64,000 nt of DNA from assembly GCA_029817715.1 (NCBI GenBank), contig JARUPY010000397.1, positions 4,774,001-4,838,000 of the forward strand, read 5' to 3'. The stretch's first letter is position 1; each line of letters opens with the position of its first letter. Under the pieces are notes generated by a model. That model was not told the origin of the DNA and did no database searches. It saw only the letters and a program-made list of their open reading frames with translations. Positions 9,610 through 21,973 of the stretch are shown here, in pieces. This DNA comes from Melastoma dodecandrum (lineage: Eukaryota > Streptophyta > Magnoliopsida > Myrtales > Melastomataceae). The position numbers were made by a program, and so were the translations under genes.

Positions 9610-12600
9610 TTGGTAATGAATGAAACAAGTGTGAATACGATATCTGGAAATACGAAAATCATTGAGGGCTCCGGAAGAGCAAATATCTTATTAGTCAGAG
9701 GAACAAATATGTGTATCGATAATGCGTTGTATTCCTCTAAGTCTGAGAGAAATTTGTCGAGTCTTAAAGATATCCACAGAAATGGATATCGCATTGAGAC
9801 TTCGAATGAAAATGAAAAATAATTGTGTATTATAAGTCTCGTCTCGGGTAAAAAATGTATCTTAGAAATGTTAACCGCAGTTTTTTCTAGACTATATTTC
9901 ACAAATATAAGTGTTGGTAAAGTACATGCTGTTACAAACCAGAAGTTTTTTGATCAAAATAATTTTATTACATGACATGATCGATTGAGGCATCCTTGAG
10001 CTATAATAAAGCGAAAAATAATTAATCATTTATGTGGGCATTCATTGAATAACCAGAATATTTTTCTCCCCAATGAATTTTCATGTACCGCTTGTTCCCA
10101 AGGGAAGTTAATAATAACCACCATAAAAATTTAGGGTTGAACCTTGAAATTTCTCGAAAGAACATAAGGTGATATATGTGGGCCTATTCATCCACCATGT
10201 GGACCATTAAGATACTTTATGGTATTAGTTGACGCATCAATGGTCACATGGGTATTTATTTTCAACTTGTAATCAAGCATTTGCATGATTGCTTACTCAA
10301 AATATCAAATTACGAGCTCATTTTTCAGATTATATCCAATAAAATGTATTCGTCTTAATAATGCCGGAGAATCTACTTCCCGAACTTTTAATGAGTGTTG
10401 AACATCCGGTAGCACATTTTCACACAAAATGACCTTACAGAGTCAAATGTCTTCAATTAATTGTAAGACCGTTGCTTATAAGAACAAAACTCTCGATACA
10501 TGCTTGGGGACATGCTATTTTGCACGCGGCAGCGTTAATTTGCATAAGACCTACAAATTATAATGAGTTATCCCCTTTGGAAATGATTTATGGTCAGGAA
10601 CCAAATATATCTCATCTAAGAATTTTCGGGTGTGCGGTATACGTGCCCATTGCTCCACCACAAGCACAAAGATGGGACCCAAAGGAGATTTGGGACATAT
10701 GTCGGATATGAATCACCGTCTATAATTAAATAATTAGAACCGTTGACGGGAGATATATTTACGACTCATTTTGCCTATTGTCGATTTGATGAAATGATAT
10801 TTTCAACATTAAAAGGGGAACATAAGTAGGTGGAAAAAGAAATAATATGGCGTGAGTTATCATTGGTTCACTATGATCCTCGTATAAAGCAATTTGAACT
10901 CGAAGTTCAAAAAATTATTCACTTGTAAAATTTAGCAAATCAATTGCAAGATGCTTTTTCTGACCCTGAGAAAGTGACAAAGTCTTGTATTCGAGCTGCA
11001 AATGCTCTAACAAGAATTGATGTCCCTGAAGGACAACCTAGTATTGCTAATGAGCCTAAAATGCAAGTAAAACGTGGTAGACCGGTCGGTTCCAAAGATA
11101 AAAATCCTCGGAAAAGAAATGAAGTAAAGGCTCAAATTGATGAAACAATTAATCCAGAAGAGTGTCCAGTCATTGAGAATATGATTACAGAAGAGTCATA
11201 AATACCTGAAAATGAAGATATCTCTATTAATTATGTTTTAACTGGAAAGAGATGGAATCGAAATAAAATCGACGTCGATGAAAATTTTGCATATGCTCTA
11301 GAATGCGATATTGTAACTGAAGACGAGAATCTTGAATCAAATTCTGCTGAAGAATGCTGACAACGAAATGATTGGCCGAAATGGAAAGATGCGATTGAAG
11401 TAGAGTTAAAATTACTGGCAAAATATAAAGTTTTTGGACCTATCATCCGTACCTGAAGATGAGATTGTCAGATATAAGATTGCCAGATATAAGGAACGAC
11501 TTGTTTCTCAGATATTCTCGCAGATACTTGGTATTGATTATGATGAGACATATTCTCCCGTGGTGGATGCAACAACATTTAGATATCTGATAAGTTTATC
11601 AATTCATAAGAAATTAGAGATGTGATTGATGGATGTCGTTACATCACACTTATATGGCTCTCTTGAGAACGACATATACATGAAACTCCCTAAATGATTC
11701 AAAATGCCAGAAGGATGTAATTCAGATCGTTGAGACCTTTACTTGGTCAAATTATGTAGATCTTTATATAAATTGAAACAATCTGGTCATATGTGGTATA
11801 AACGTCTCAGTGAATATTTGTTAAAAAATGGATATCGAACCCAATATGTTCATGTGTGTTTATTAAGAGGTCTGGATCACAATTTGTAATAATTGGAACC
11901 ACCGATGAACTGACTAAAACGTTGATTATCTCAAGAAAGAATTTGAGATGAAAGATCTCAGGAAAACAAAGTTATGTCTTGGCTTGCAGATTTAGCATTT
12001 AGAATATGGAATTTTGGTCCATCAATATGCTTATACATCAAAGGTTTTAAAAAAATTTATATAAATAAAGCGGATCGCTTGAGTAGTCCAATGGTCGTGA
12101 GATCACTTGATGTAAATAAAGACCCATTTCGACCTCAAATGAATGATGAAGAACTAATTGGTCTTGAAGTACCATATCTTAGTGTTATTGGAGCATCTTG
12201 ATATTCATACTAGACATGACATATCATATCATTTGCTATAAATTTATTAGCATGATATAACTCATCTCTTACAAAGAAACATTGGAATGGGATAAAACAC
12301 ATATTTAGATATCTTCGAGTTACAATGGATATGAGTTTATATTATCCTTATTCGCCTGAAGCAAAATTGATAGGATATACATATGCGAGATATTTATGCG
12401 ATCCTCATAATAGTAAATCTCAATTAGGTTATGTGTTTCACATTTGGTGATAATGTTGTATCTTGGAGATCTATGAAGCAGACTATTACTGCTACATCTA
12501 CTAATCATTCTGAGATTATAGTGATTCAAAAAACAAGCAAAGAATGTGTATGATTGAGATCTGTTATACATCACATTAGATAATCATGTGGTTTACTTGT

Positions 12601-12840
12601 AAATAAGAATGTCCCGGCGACATTATGTAAGGATAATGTTGCATGCCTTACTCAACTTAAAGGGGGATATATCAAAGGCGATAGAACGAAACACATATCA
12701 CAAAAATTCTTTTTCACACACAATATCCAGAAGAGTGGTGATATTGACATTCAACAAATTCGTTCTTCAGATAATCTGGCAGATCTATTTACAAAAGCTT
12801 TGCCTGCGACGACCATTGAAAGCTTAGATATAAGATTGGT
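9610..12840 (+). pseudogene. Copia polyprotein remnant
   Basis: Fragments in order are: a protease/gag-pre-integrase segment (NTISGNTKIIEGSGRANIL, SSKSERNLSSLKDIHRNGY at about 9625-9800); the integrase C-terminal part (SPLEMIYGQEPNISHLRIFG at 10585-10640); a linker with KRGRPVGSKDKNPRKR (about 11072-11120); reverse transcriptase (GIDYDETYSPVVDATTFRYL near 11530); and RNase H to its tail near 12770-12830. The frame changes repeatedly and in-frame stops occur between most blocks. No functional product is expected. Confidence 0.85.
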
Positions 12841-12986
12841 ATGCGCAAATTTTGAGATACAATGAGGCTCTGAAGAGGGGGAGAAAAATATTGTACTTTT
12901 CTTTCCTTGACCACGGTTTTTTCCCACAGGGTTTTCCTGGTAAGATTTTTAACGAGGCAATATCATAATGATCATTCAAGGGGGAG

Positions 12987-13260
12987 TATTACAATCTTTG
13001 TGAATGTCATTATGACTCCGAGTAGTAACTGCCGAGACTCTTCGCCTGTCGAAATTCTTCATCTACAGAGATGTTTCATCCATCGAGACCTTTCATTTAC
13101 CGAGACGTTTCATTTGCTTATACTATAAATAGAGGATCGTGTAAGATGTATCATTTTGTACCTTTGATCGAAATCAATAAAGAAACTCTTTCCCCTTTTA
13201 CGTTCTTTCTCGTGTGTATTTTCTCAATCTTCTTCCTTATTGCTTCATTGTTTCACAACA
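12987..13260 (+). repeat. 3' LTR of the degenerate copia element
   Basis: This 274-bp copy follows AAGGGGGAG and ends CACAACA. It matches 8921-9167 apart from scattered substitutions and one insertion near 13040-13066. Confidence 0.82.
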
Positions 13261-13265
13261 AAACC

Positions 13266-14480
13266 CAATTTATTGCCATTGATAGCGTTTCCTTTTTAAA
13301 AATCTTTCGGTTTCCAAATATAACATAATTAAACTTTAAATAATATTTTAAATTGATTTTATGTTCTTGGATAGGAATAAAATATCAAATCAATGTAAAA
13401 TATTTTGACAGTTATAAAAAAAAGTCAACGGCATATATATGCATTAACATAATTTTAATTATAACATTATTTTATTAAATAGCCATATTCTCTTGGTCTA
13501 TTTATTTGCTACCAATTAATCTAATTAATTGGATAATGATTAATTTTCCAATATTTCATAATAAATTCAGTAGACACTAAAATAATCGATAACACAATGT
13601 TCATGCCGACGTGCTATGGATGCGACCCTCTAGGTTCTATACACGAAGGTAATGTAAATCCATACACAAACTAAGGTAATCGTCTAACAATAGTTTTTAA
13701 TCACAAAACGTGTTATGATAATGATCCTAAATCATAAATCACTATGAACCGATTACTGTGTAATTCAATCTCTTCATCTAATCGACATCGCAATTAATCT
13801 GGTGCAAAATACATCATCACTAAATTAATTGTCTTACTTGATTCCCAACATATAATAGACTCACTTGAATGTAAAACATTCCTCCCATGGCCATGAATTT
13901 TAGAGTCACTAATATCTCTATCAAGTGGCCTAGATGTCAACTCTTTAATCCAAAAGAGCGATGAATCATGTATTGACTCAATACTATTCTCTCTACGTTT
14001 TGTCACACACCCAACAATCGCATTAATCACAATCGGATTAAAGACCGTTTTTAACGACATCAAAGTGCACAAACTCCACATATATAACAAACGAAAGTCT
14101 CAAATCAAAAGATTAGTTACAGTCGTTCATAAAAAGGATTGATCAATGATGTTTAAGATGTGGTATCCTCTTAAACGGGTCGCGTCCAGTATCCTTAATC
14201 TCAGGGTACCCTTAAGTATAAATGGGATATACTATCAATCGGTCTATCTTGACCTTAGTTATACTTAACGATGATCTAGATATCAATGTCCCATCTAAAC
14301 ATATTTCCAATCACGAACTATTTCATATTAATATAGTCATTAATCTGCGGGACTTTATCATTAATAATTTTACGTGCAGAAACGTAAAATAATTAATGAC
14401 AAATACTCGCCTTTATTAATTAATTACCCACAAATACAATAAAGTGTCTAGGCATATTAGTGGACACACTAACAACAACT
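13266..14480. other. AT-rich DNA, possibly an old non-autonomous LTR remnant
   Basis: The minus strand from about 14475 (TGTTGTTAGTGTGTCC) downward reads like a long retroelement LTR or leader rather than a gene. A 98-codon open frame at 14090-13794 has no domain that I recognise. I cannot define both ends or a target duplication. Confidence 0.3.
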
Positions 14481-15220
14481 CCTCAATGAGCTTCCGGCCT
14501 CTTATCTATTCTCGTTCAGCCCCTCTCACACTTCTCGACCACCTCCTCTGCTAGTTTGATCCTCACATATCACGTGGGAATGCAAACTGGGCCACCGACG
14601 GAGTAAAAGCATTCTCGGACTGATTGTAGGGGAGTTAATAGGCAAGCCATAACTTTTTCATCCGGCGTCGGATGGACAAAAAGCCGAGTTGTATCTCTTC
14701 CTTACTTGGTTGTTCAAAGGAGGTTTGAACTCGTTTGGAGTCACGTAGGCTGAGAACCGTTTGTTCTCGTAGACACATGCCTGCATGGAGGCCATAAATG
14801 TTGTTTGTGGATTGGGACTTGAATTGTTGTCGTACATAACTGTTGTTTGAAGTTCAAAACACTTTCAAAATACATGTCTACCTCCTCCCAAGGTCCTTGA
14901 GCTTGCATGGTAGGTTGAGCCCTTGTCTTGTGTCTGTGGGTGGCTCAAGAGCGGCGGAGAACCTTGGTGTCTCCCATTGATGTCGTTGCTCACCACCACA
15001 ATCCCGAAGGGGGCCTTTTTGGAAGAGGTTACGTACATCGGCTGACCACAACCCCTCATACCGAATGATTTTCAACGAGTGATGGTCTTGAAAAATTTTT
15101 TTTTGTATTTTTCTGATGAATAGGGATGGAGATAGGACCTTGGAAGCAGAGGACGTGTGTGCAATCCGCTACTGATCATCGTACTACAGTGCCGCTTCTG
15201 GAAGGATCTCGAGAGATCCG
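14481..15220. other. Intergenic, no gene seen
   Basis: Overlapping short frames of moderate GC occur on the minus strand at 14865-15075. None has a recognisable domain. Confidence 0.35.
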
Positions 15221-15960
15221 ACCGTTGGATCGTCTTCAACCTTTCCAGAATCGAACTAGACTTAAAGATGGTCGCAATATTATTTATTTTGATTGTTAAA
15301 GTTTCTGATAAGTTCACACACGATATGGGAAACAGAGCACATGCGAAGTCGGACTGTCGATTCATTGCAGTCGTATCCTCTATGTGATGCTGAGCGATCT
15401 TACCGTTAGATCGTCACCATATTCAACAGGCATATCCTTTATTAAAATGCAGTCATTTTTACATATTGTACACAGTTTATCCTACGCTTAGGTTATGTGT
15501 TTTCATTTTAGATTGAGCACCTATTTCACAAAAAATGGGAAATTGTGTCCACGTGTCCGATCTTGTGCTTGCATATGTCGTTATTCCACCGTTTGATTCG
15601 CCTAGAATTTGGTGTGCGACATCTTCACGTAACGACCTTTCTGTCAAATCATTTTATGCATTGACCAAATAGCTAATGACGGGGACGAAATAGCGAATAT
15701 GGGCTGTCCTGTTTCTACGGACAGACACGCATCTCCACCGTTGGATTTGCTTAAGATTTGACATGTGAATTCTATATAAAGATACGAATCCATAGGTTCC
15801 AATTGCACTTAGATCGGACGATTATAGGTGAAGTTATACTCAGTTTTCCGGAGCTGCATATGCCATGTTCGTGCCTGCATGTGTGTTAGGCTTTGCATTT
15901 GCAGAAGTCATAACCTCACCGTTAGATTTTCATGAACCTTGACAAACATGCTTATTATTG
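15221..15960 (+). repeat. Cryptic ~180-bp repeat marked by ACCGTTRGAT
   Basis: The ten-base motif ACCGTT(G/A/T)GAT starts at 15221, 15402, 15588, 15737 and 15918, giving spacings of 181, 186, 149 and 181 bp. Between the motifs the units are strongly diverged, but several share a GCATATG-like stretch upstream of the next motif. This looks like a decayed tandem array, perhaps the untranslated part of a large non-autonomous retroelement. Confidence 0.55.
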
Positions 15961-16711
15961 ATCCAGCCACTTAATGTACGGTTGGATTTCTATTATTTTG
16001 AATGCATGGGAAATTATATATTTCGCTTCAATTATATATTTCGAACATCTCGATCGTTCTTTCACCTTTACAGGATTCATTACATATGAAACTAGTGATT
16101 GGACATGGGCTAATCTTATTCAGCAATCTAGGATGTTCTTCAGGAATTAAGGTCAAACTTGACTTCCCACCTCAAACGGTAAGTCATGCCTTACTAATTC
16201 GACTCGATTGAATTTCAAATTTAATCGACACTAATGCCTTCCATTTTCCATTCTTTTTGTTTTGCATATGAGACAAATGGAGAAATTGTCAAACAAGGAA
16301 CATCTTCTACATTATGGAGGGTCAACACCAATGGACTCCACAACGCCCCAATATCCAAGAGCGCGTGTAACAAACCGCGTTAGAGGATCGACATCAACAG
16401 ATCACAAACGCCCCGTAAGTCTCATCCCGACTTACATAGTAAATTATAATTGTTTCAAATATTCAATTAGAATTTTCTAGCTTCCACCACCATCTCATTG
16501 ATTTGCATGAAAATCAACCGAGCTTCACGGGAATTCGACAGGACGAATTTCGAAGATAGAAGGCCCGAAGGTGCGTGTAACAAATCGTGTTTGGTTGGAT
16601 CTACCGCGGCCTAAAAATCGTCGGTCTGAAGTAAAGCGGCTCCGATCAACATTTCAGGTACAAAGGGGAGGCCACCTCCCCTAGCCAAATTACATATCCA
16701 CCTATAACGGG

Positions 16712-16739
16712 CTGCGAGCCTAAGTGCATAGGCTCGCAG
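16712..16739. repeat. Perfect 11-bp inverted repeat with 6-base loop
   Basis: The arms CTGCGAGCCTA (16712-16722) and TAGGCTCGCAG (16729-16739) are exact reverse complements around the loop AGTGCA. No gene lies within 2 kb, so a terminator or transposon role cannot be assigned. Confidence 0.7.
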
Positions 16740-19399
16740 TCACCATCTTTTCCCGTCCCCTTTTATCTCAATAATTGCTTGTGCTTGTACGCATGTTGTT
16801 AGGCAACTTAAGTTTAATACTAGCATGTTGGTGTGAATTAATAAACATAAGTTCGGGTCCAAAGCCCGTAGAACAGTGACATGAGTCCGGAGTCATGTCC
16901 AGATGGGGTGCAACGCCCATTAACAAAAAGCAAACTTTTGGAGCAAACGTCACATCTTCGCATGTTTAGATGTAAGAGCTAGTAATTAGGAATCCCCAAA
17001 CCAATTGTTTTTCCAACTTAAACAGTTCTAAAAGTAAGTCGGTGGTGACTTCGTAATAGCTTACTTAGGTTACGCAAAAACAACCATTTTATAGAGCCAT
17101 CATGGATGAGGGAGGGCGCCATCCATTCTTTGGAGGGAGGTTTTGGTTAACAGTGAGCTTGTCGTGCTTTAGCTGATATCTTGGAAACGAAACAGCCAAT
17201 TAGTGCCTTGTAGGTGAAAGCATAACATAGTCAACGCCAACTATCCTAAAAGTTTGAACTTGTAAGTGAAAGCGTGACATACTATATATTTTCAATTTCA
17301 GCAGAAACTGCTGCCAATGAGTACATCACCCACCATAATAATTGTTTTTCGGTATATGAAACTTAAGGGACATGCACAAAAGCTATGAACACGCTGTGTT
17401 AGCATATGTACCAAAAGGCTATGTACTAAATAGTCGCCCGGAAAAACTGTTGTTCATGGTACTCGGCCGCTCGTCCTCTGTGGCTCTATGACCATTGAGC
17501 CCATATACGAATCATATGATCATTGCTTGCCGAAGCTAATATCCGAGGCCTCAGAGGGTTCCGGCTCACACTGTTGGCGGTCATTTTGTGACAGGACAAT
17601 ACTTCAATTGGCTCCCCAGCCAAAATGCTATGGAATTTGGACGTGGATCTTTCGTCGAAATGGCCTTACTTAATAGCTGAAAAAAGAATATAATAACTAG
17701 TATGCCCCGTTGTCTGTTCCATATTTAGACCTGTTCCGAAAAAACCAACAACAAGATTAGAAACCGCTTTGACGATGAACAAAAAAATAAAATAAAAAGG
17801 ATTGGATGGTTGGATTAGTACCACCGAGTTTGTTATTGAGACTATTTTGGTATCAACAAAATTCATTTCATTTTATGTTTGAGATTTATGTTGTTTGACA
17901 TTAGCATTTATGTTCATTTATCATTGTTGTTTGAAGAATTATATGGTAAGATACATGTAATAGGCATCAAATTGAATTTTTTATGGATATTTCTCAAGCA
18001 AGCATTGCTTTTGGTGGAAGTGACACTATGCAAGTCATCACCGTTTGGGATCATGGCTTTCTGAAGATATCGCGGTTTCCAACCAAGTGGGCCAATTGGC
18101 TGTCGGTCTTCCGAACAGCGGTTTTAGGCTTTTAGCCCAAGCTCGTGGTCTTAAATTGTAAAGACTTGAGAAATTTCAAGTACCCCATACTAGTCATTCC
18201 GGATCGCAGACACTGATCCGACATTATAACATCATTCTTCTTAAGTTGTGAATTTTTTCCTAAAGAAAAATGTTGCTCGTAACCGCAACTTTGCAAGAAT
18301 GCTAATATCTCATATATAAAGTTATTATTCCTAACCGCGACTTTACCTTGCTTCAAACATTGACGCGGTTATAAATCGCATGTTGTTCGTATTTTAGAAG
18401 TCCTTGTTCAAGGAAAAGCCACATGGGTTATATTATGTGGAACTTGGAAAATAGAACCAATCTTTCTTATTCGATCGTACCCCCGAGAAAAGATGGTGAA
18501 AGGATAATTTGTTTCTTTCCTTTTCCTAATCAACCCATGATTTACCAGCGGATAGAATCAAACGTGTTATCCCATCACAGGGAGGGGGGGGGGGGGGGCA
18601 TGGTGCAAGAGCACTTCATATTGAACACAAACAATGCCAAATGGTGTTGCCCTGCCTTTGTTTTATTTACAGAGAAATATATAAATATCTTAAACATATA
18701 GAAGTGATAGACCTTTTGTTGTGTTAGGGAAGATATCGCGAGGCTGTTTGTTGGGGGGAACATCACATCACTCTCTACTACCAAGCCAAACACAAACCCT
18801 AAAGTTTTTAGTTAATTATTAAAGGTAAAGTTTTTGGCTAGTAATTAATGAGTGAGGTGGATATCATCTTTTCTTTCCTTTGCTTTAAATTATGAGTGAG
18901 GTGGATGCAGTTTTCTTAGAAGAAAGCAACAAGTAACGAAAATAATATCCCTAAAACGACCCAGTTTGGTTGACCGGTCAAAAGGCATCTTTTTTTTCTT
19001 ATATCATCTTAAAAGGACAAAGAATAAGAAATGGACCATTCTACACCTCCCCTTTTGACCACCGAAGGCGTGTCCCTCGTGTTCGAGTTTATCTTTTAGG
19101 ACACGTAGATTGTTATTTCTTAGTTAAATTATCCTACGAACAATCGAGAAAAGAACAAAAATAACAAGCACAAGAACAGATGCAGATGCAATTTGCCTGG
19201 AGCGATATCATCGAATAATCGGACGGACGAACAGTCACTTAGAATGATAATTATCATGATAATAACATAACCCCATTCGATCTTACCTTCGCATTATGCA
19301 AAGGAGCGCCCAGAAAGAAAAAGAAAAATTAGTTTGACCAGGCCCATTCATGACTTTAAGAAAAGACGAAGTTGCGTTAGGTTTGGGGGGTGGCTATGT
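16740..19399. other. Gene-poor intergenic DNA
   Basis: Open frames are under 95 codons and have no domain that I recognise. A G-run lies near 18582-18598. Short stretches (for example 17488-17673) have weak coding character only. Confidence 0.4.
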
Positions 19400-19876
19400 T
19401 CACGACGGAGAAGAAGATGAGGCCGAATTTGACTCGAATATGTAATACTTGTCGACGGCGACGGACACGTCCCATGTGCAGCTTAGCCCCTTTGGGATGG
19501 TCACTAGATCCCCTGCCCCGAACTCGACCGCCCCTGACGACGACGACCCCTTAGGGTAAACCTTCACCTTCCCTTTCACGAGGTAGCACGTCTCCTCTGC
19601 GTCGAACTTCAGCTGGTACTTCCCTGGAGGACAACCCCATCTGCTTCTCCCCCCGTAGCCGCCCCAAAATCAAGGACAGCTAAAAAGTTCACTAACAGAC
19701 TGGAATATATAATAAGCACGCGCTCGAACTCTGCGAGTTCGGGTTGCGGGGAAAAGGGAGGGTACATACTTGGGCCAACACTTGATGTTCAATTCGGCGA
19801 GGCGGGACTCGGAGGGGTTTCTCTCAACCACGATCGGGAGGCTGTTCTGCGGAGACGAGCTTGGATTTCCCGACAT
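19400..19876 (-). CDS. Small cupin-domain protein (DUF861/EutQ-like fold)
   Basis: Two exons, 19876-19770 and 19640-19400, give 115 residues. The intron has GTATGT at its donor and CAG at its acceptor, and joining them is in phase. The start is the ATG at 19876, since the upstream frame passes through an AAT microsatellite. The second exon carries the single cupin barrel: WGCPPGKYQLKFDAEETCY, then VKGKVKVYPKG, FGAGDLVTIPKG and SCTWDVSVAVDKYYIFE. This matches small plant RmlC-like cupins of unknown biochemical role. The C-terminus ends in a short Ser run. The family usually has about 95-130 residues, so the gene looks complete. It stands alone between long non-coding stretches. Confidence 0.85.
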
Positions 19877-20022
19877 GGGTATAATGGGATAAGCCACGGG
19901 GAAAGATGAGATGATTGGGGGGGGAGTCAGGAATTGGGGAAGAGAAGCTTCTTGACCGAAAGCAAGGGTTTGATGATGAAAATTTTTTGTTTCTTTTTCA
20001 GGCGGGTGCTTAGTTTTAGACC

Positions 20023-20023
<1 letters not shown>

Positions 20024-20065
<42 letters not shown>
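20024..20065. repeat. (AAT)n microsatellite
   Basis: About 14 AAT units lie about 150 bp upstream of the cupin start codon. They would fall in its promoter or 5' UTR. Confidence 0.9.
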
Positions 20066-20099
20066 GTTAACGTGGCAAGACACAATTTATAGTAGTTAA

Positions 20100-20938
20100 A
20101 CAAATAATGTATGTCTCCACTTTTTCTAGCACTCTATCTTAGTTGGATTGTATCTATTAAGTTAGAGATTAAAGAAGTATAACAAATTATAACTTCTCGA
20201 AGCGTGAATAACACAGCATTGCACAACTGCTTGACTAAATTCGACATAATTCACTCCGACAGTTACCACTCGGCTCGCATAAGAACCGACTTTCTTACCA
20301 TTTTACCTCGTATGCTTACCTGTCCAACTAACCCACTTAGTACAAACACACTAGACTACAAATATACCGATCTGAATCTAACTTAACCCTCACCTAATAG
20401 ACTCAAAAAGGACCAATTCGCAAAATATTCTCACAATTTGTGTTGCTCCATGTCTTCAAGCTTGACTATATTATTGAGATCCCCAGTGTGATTGAAACGA
20501 CTACTCATAATTCTTTATGATTTATTTCCATCTAAACACTTTCCTAGGGAAGTAATCCTTCAACGACGAAAGATTGTCAAGAATATGTGTGGGAAATGAG
20601 AGTCTCAATTTGGAAATTGTTCCTTGAGATTTTAACCTTATGGCTTATTTATATAAAAATATTCATTCATAATTTGGAAATACATTATTACTTAGGATGA
20701 ATAAGCACATACTTTCGTTCTTAATTCAAGAACTAACTCTTTTAGGATACATACTTTTGTGCATGTTCATAATAACATTTTCCATTAGATAGTCGATTTA
20801 GGATAATTTAAAAAAAAAAAACACAAAAGAAAAACAGGAGACATTTGTCTACGCCATTATCCCAAATCGAAAGCCTAAATTCGTTTTTACCATATGCGAG
20901 AAAATCGATAGCAAGTGTCCTAGGCCCTCATCGGATTA
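20100..20938. other. Intergenic, no gene seen
   Basis: AT-rich sequence with short unsupported frames only. Confidence 0.4.
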
Positions 20939-21502
20939 GGATCCTCTCCATTTCATGAGAATTGGAGAGTCTACAATTTAAGGATATGATTAGTCCTTTT
21001 TTAATCCAACGGTCGTTTTTAATTTTAATATTATAAAATTACTTTGCCATCTTAAAAAGTTAATAAATAAGGTTTTTATGGTGTTTAAGATTTAATATTT
21101 ACTTTTAAGGTTCATGCTTTAGGATTTAAGGTTTAACTTTTAGAGTTTAAGATTTAACAGTTTGAATTAAAGTTTAACTTTTAGGGTTTAGGGTTTAACA
21201 TTTCAATTTAAAGTTCAACTTTTAAGGATCAAATATTTAATTTATAGTTAGTAATTAAGGTTTAACTTTTAGAGTTTAGGGTTAATGTCTTGGGTTTATA
21301 ATTTAGTGTTTATGTTTTCTTGTTATTAATTAAATATAGTGTTTTATAAATGCAAAAAGTATTTAAAAATGACTATACTGAGTAATGTTAATTTTTGTCC
21401 ATACTATAATTAAAATAAGAAAAATATACACCGTTAGATTAAAAATAGGAAGTTCTCGTGCATAAAATGGACACTCTCCATTTCATGAAATGGAGTGGAT
21501 CC
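20939..21502. mobile_element. MITE-like element with terminal inverted repeats
   Basis: The left end GGATCCTCTCCATTTCATGA (20939-20958) and the reverse complement of the right end (21502 downward, GGATCCACTCCATTTCATGA) match at 19 of 20 positions. A second block, AATCCAACGG near 21004 and its complement near 21430, extends the symmetry. The 564-bp element has no coding capacity. Its centre (about 21090-21310) is built of repeated TTTAGGGTTTA and TTAAGGTTTAACTTTTAG-like motifs. Confidence 0.78.
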
Positions 21503-21973
21503 GGATCCGCCAATGCCTACACCTAACACACATTAATATCAAACCAAGATGCCATAAAAACTCAAATAAAATATCATCTAAATATATACAAGTTATCATG
21601 TATAGAGCTCGTTTTCATAAAAAAATTTAAAATAATTAATTATCTAAAAATAATTTTTTTATAAAATTTTTAAAATTTTAAATGATCAGAACATTTAACC
21701 TCTAAAACGACTCTATACAAGCAAGGCCATGTCGTAATAAATAATGAGACAAGATCTAAAAAAACCCGTCATCAAAGCCACCGACATGAGCTATAATAAT
21801 ATCGGACCACAATCCGAAGTTCCTCTTTAAAATAAAAAGTAGTCTTGCTAAGCTATAATATTGAGTTGGGTTCAAGACCCAAATGGTGAGATTTTGGGTT
21901 TTCACTTGCAGCCTTTCCAACCAGAAAAAGGGTCCTCTTTCTGAACGATTGTGGCCTTTCTTTGGCATTCACA
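21503..21973. other. Spacer upstream of the ADH-like pseudogene
   Basis: AT-rich DNA. I could not find a counterpart of the first coding exon of the ADH-like paralogue here. Confidence 0.4.

Larger units (their letters stand above)
8921..13260 (+). mobile_element. Degenerate Ty1/copia LTR retrotransposon
   Basis: LTRs lie at about 8921-9167 and 12987-13260. Each contains a TATAAATA and an AATAAA. The interior begins with a primer site (CGTTATCAGCACGAAG from 9168) and ends with a polypurine tract AAGGGGGAG (12978-12986). Flanks AAATC (8916-8920) and AAACC (13261-13265) could be the target duplication with one mutation. The order gag-pre-integrase, integrase, reverse transcriptase, RNase H fits copia. 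Stops and frameshifts are frequent and most of gag is missing, so this is an old, dead copy. Confidence 0.88.

Noticed and set aside
14865..15075. Overlapping minus-strand frames near a GC-richer patch
   Set aside because: No domain, no splice context and no codon pattern distinguishes one frame.
15221..15960. CRISPR-like array from spaced repeats
   Set aside because: The repeat is only ten bases, the spacing is irregular and the genome is a plant.
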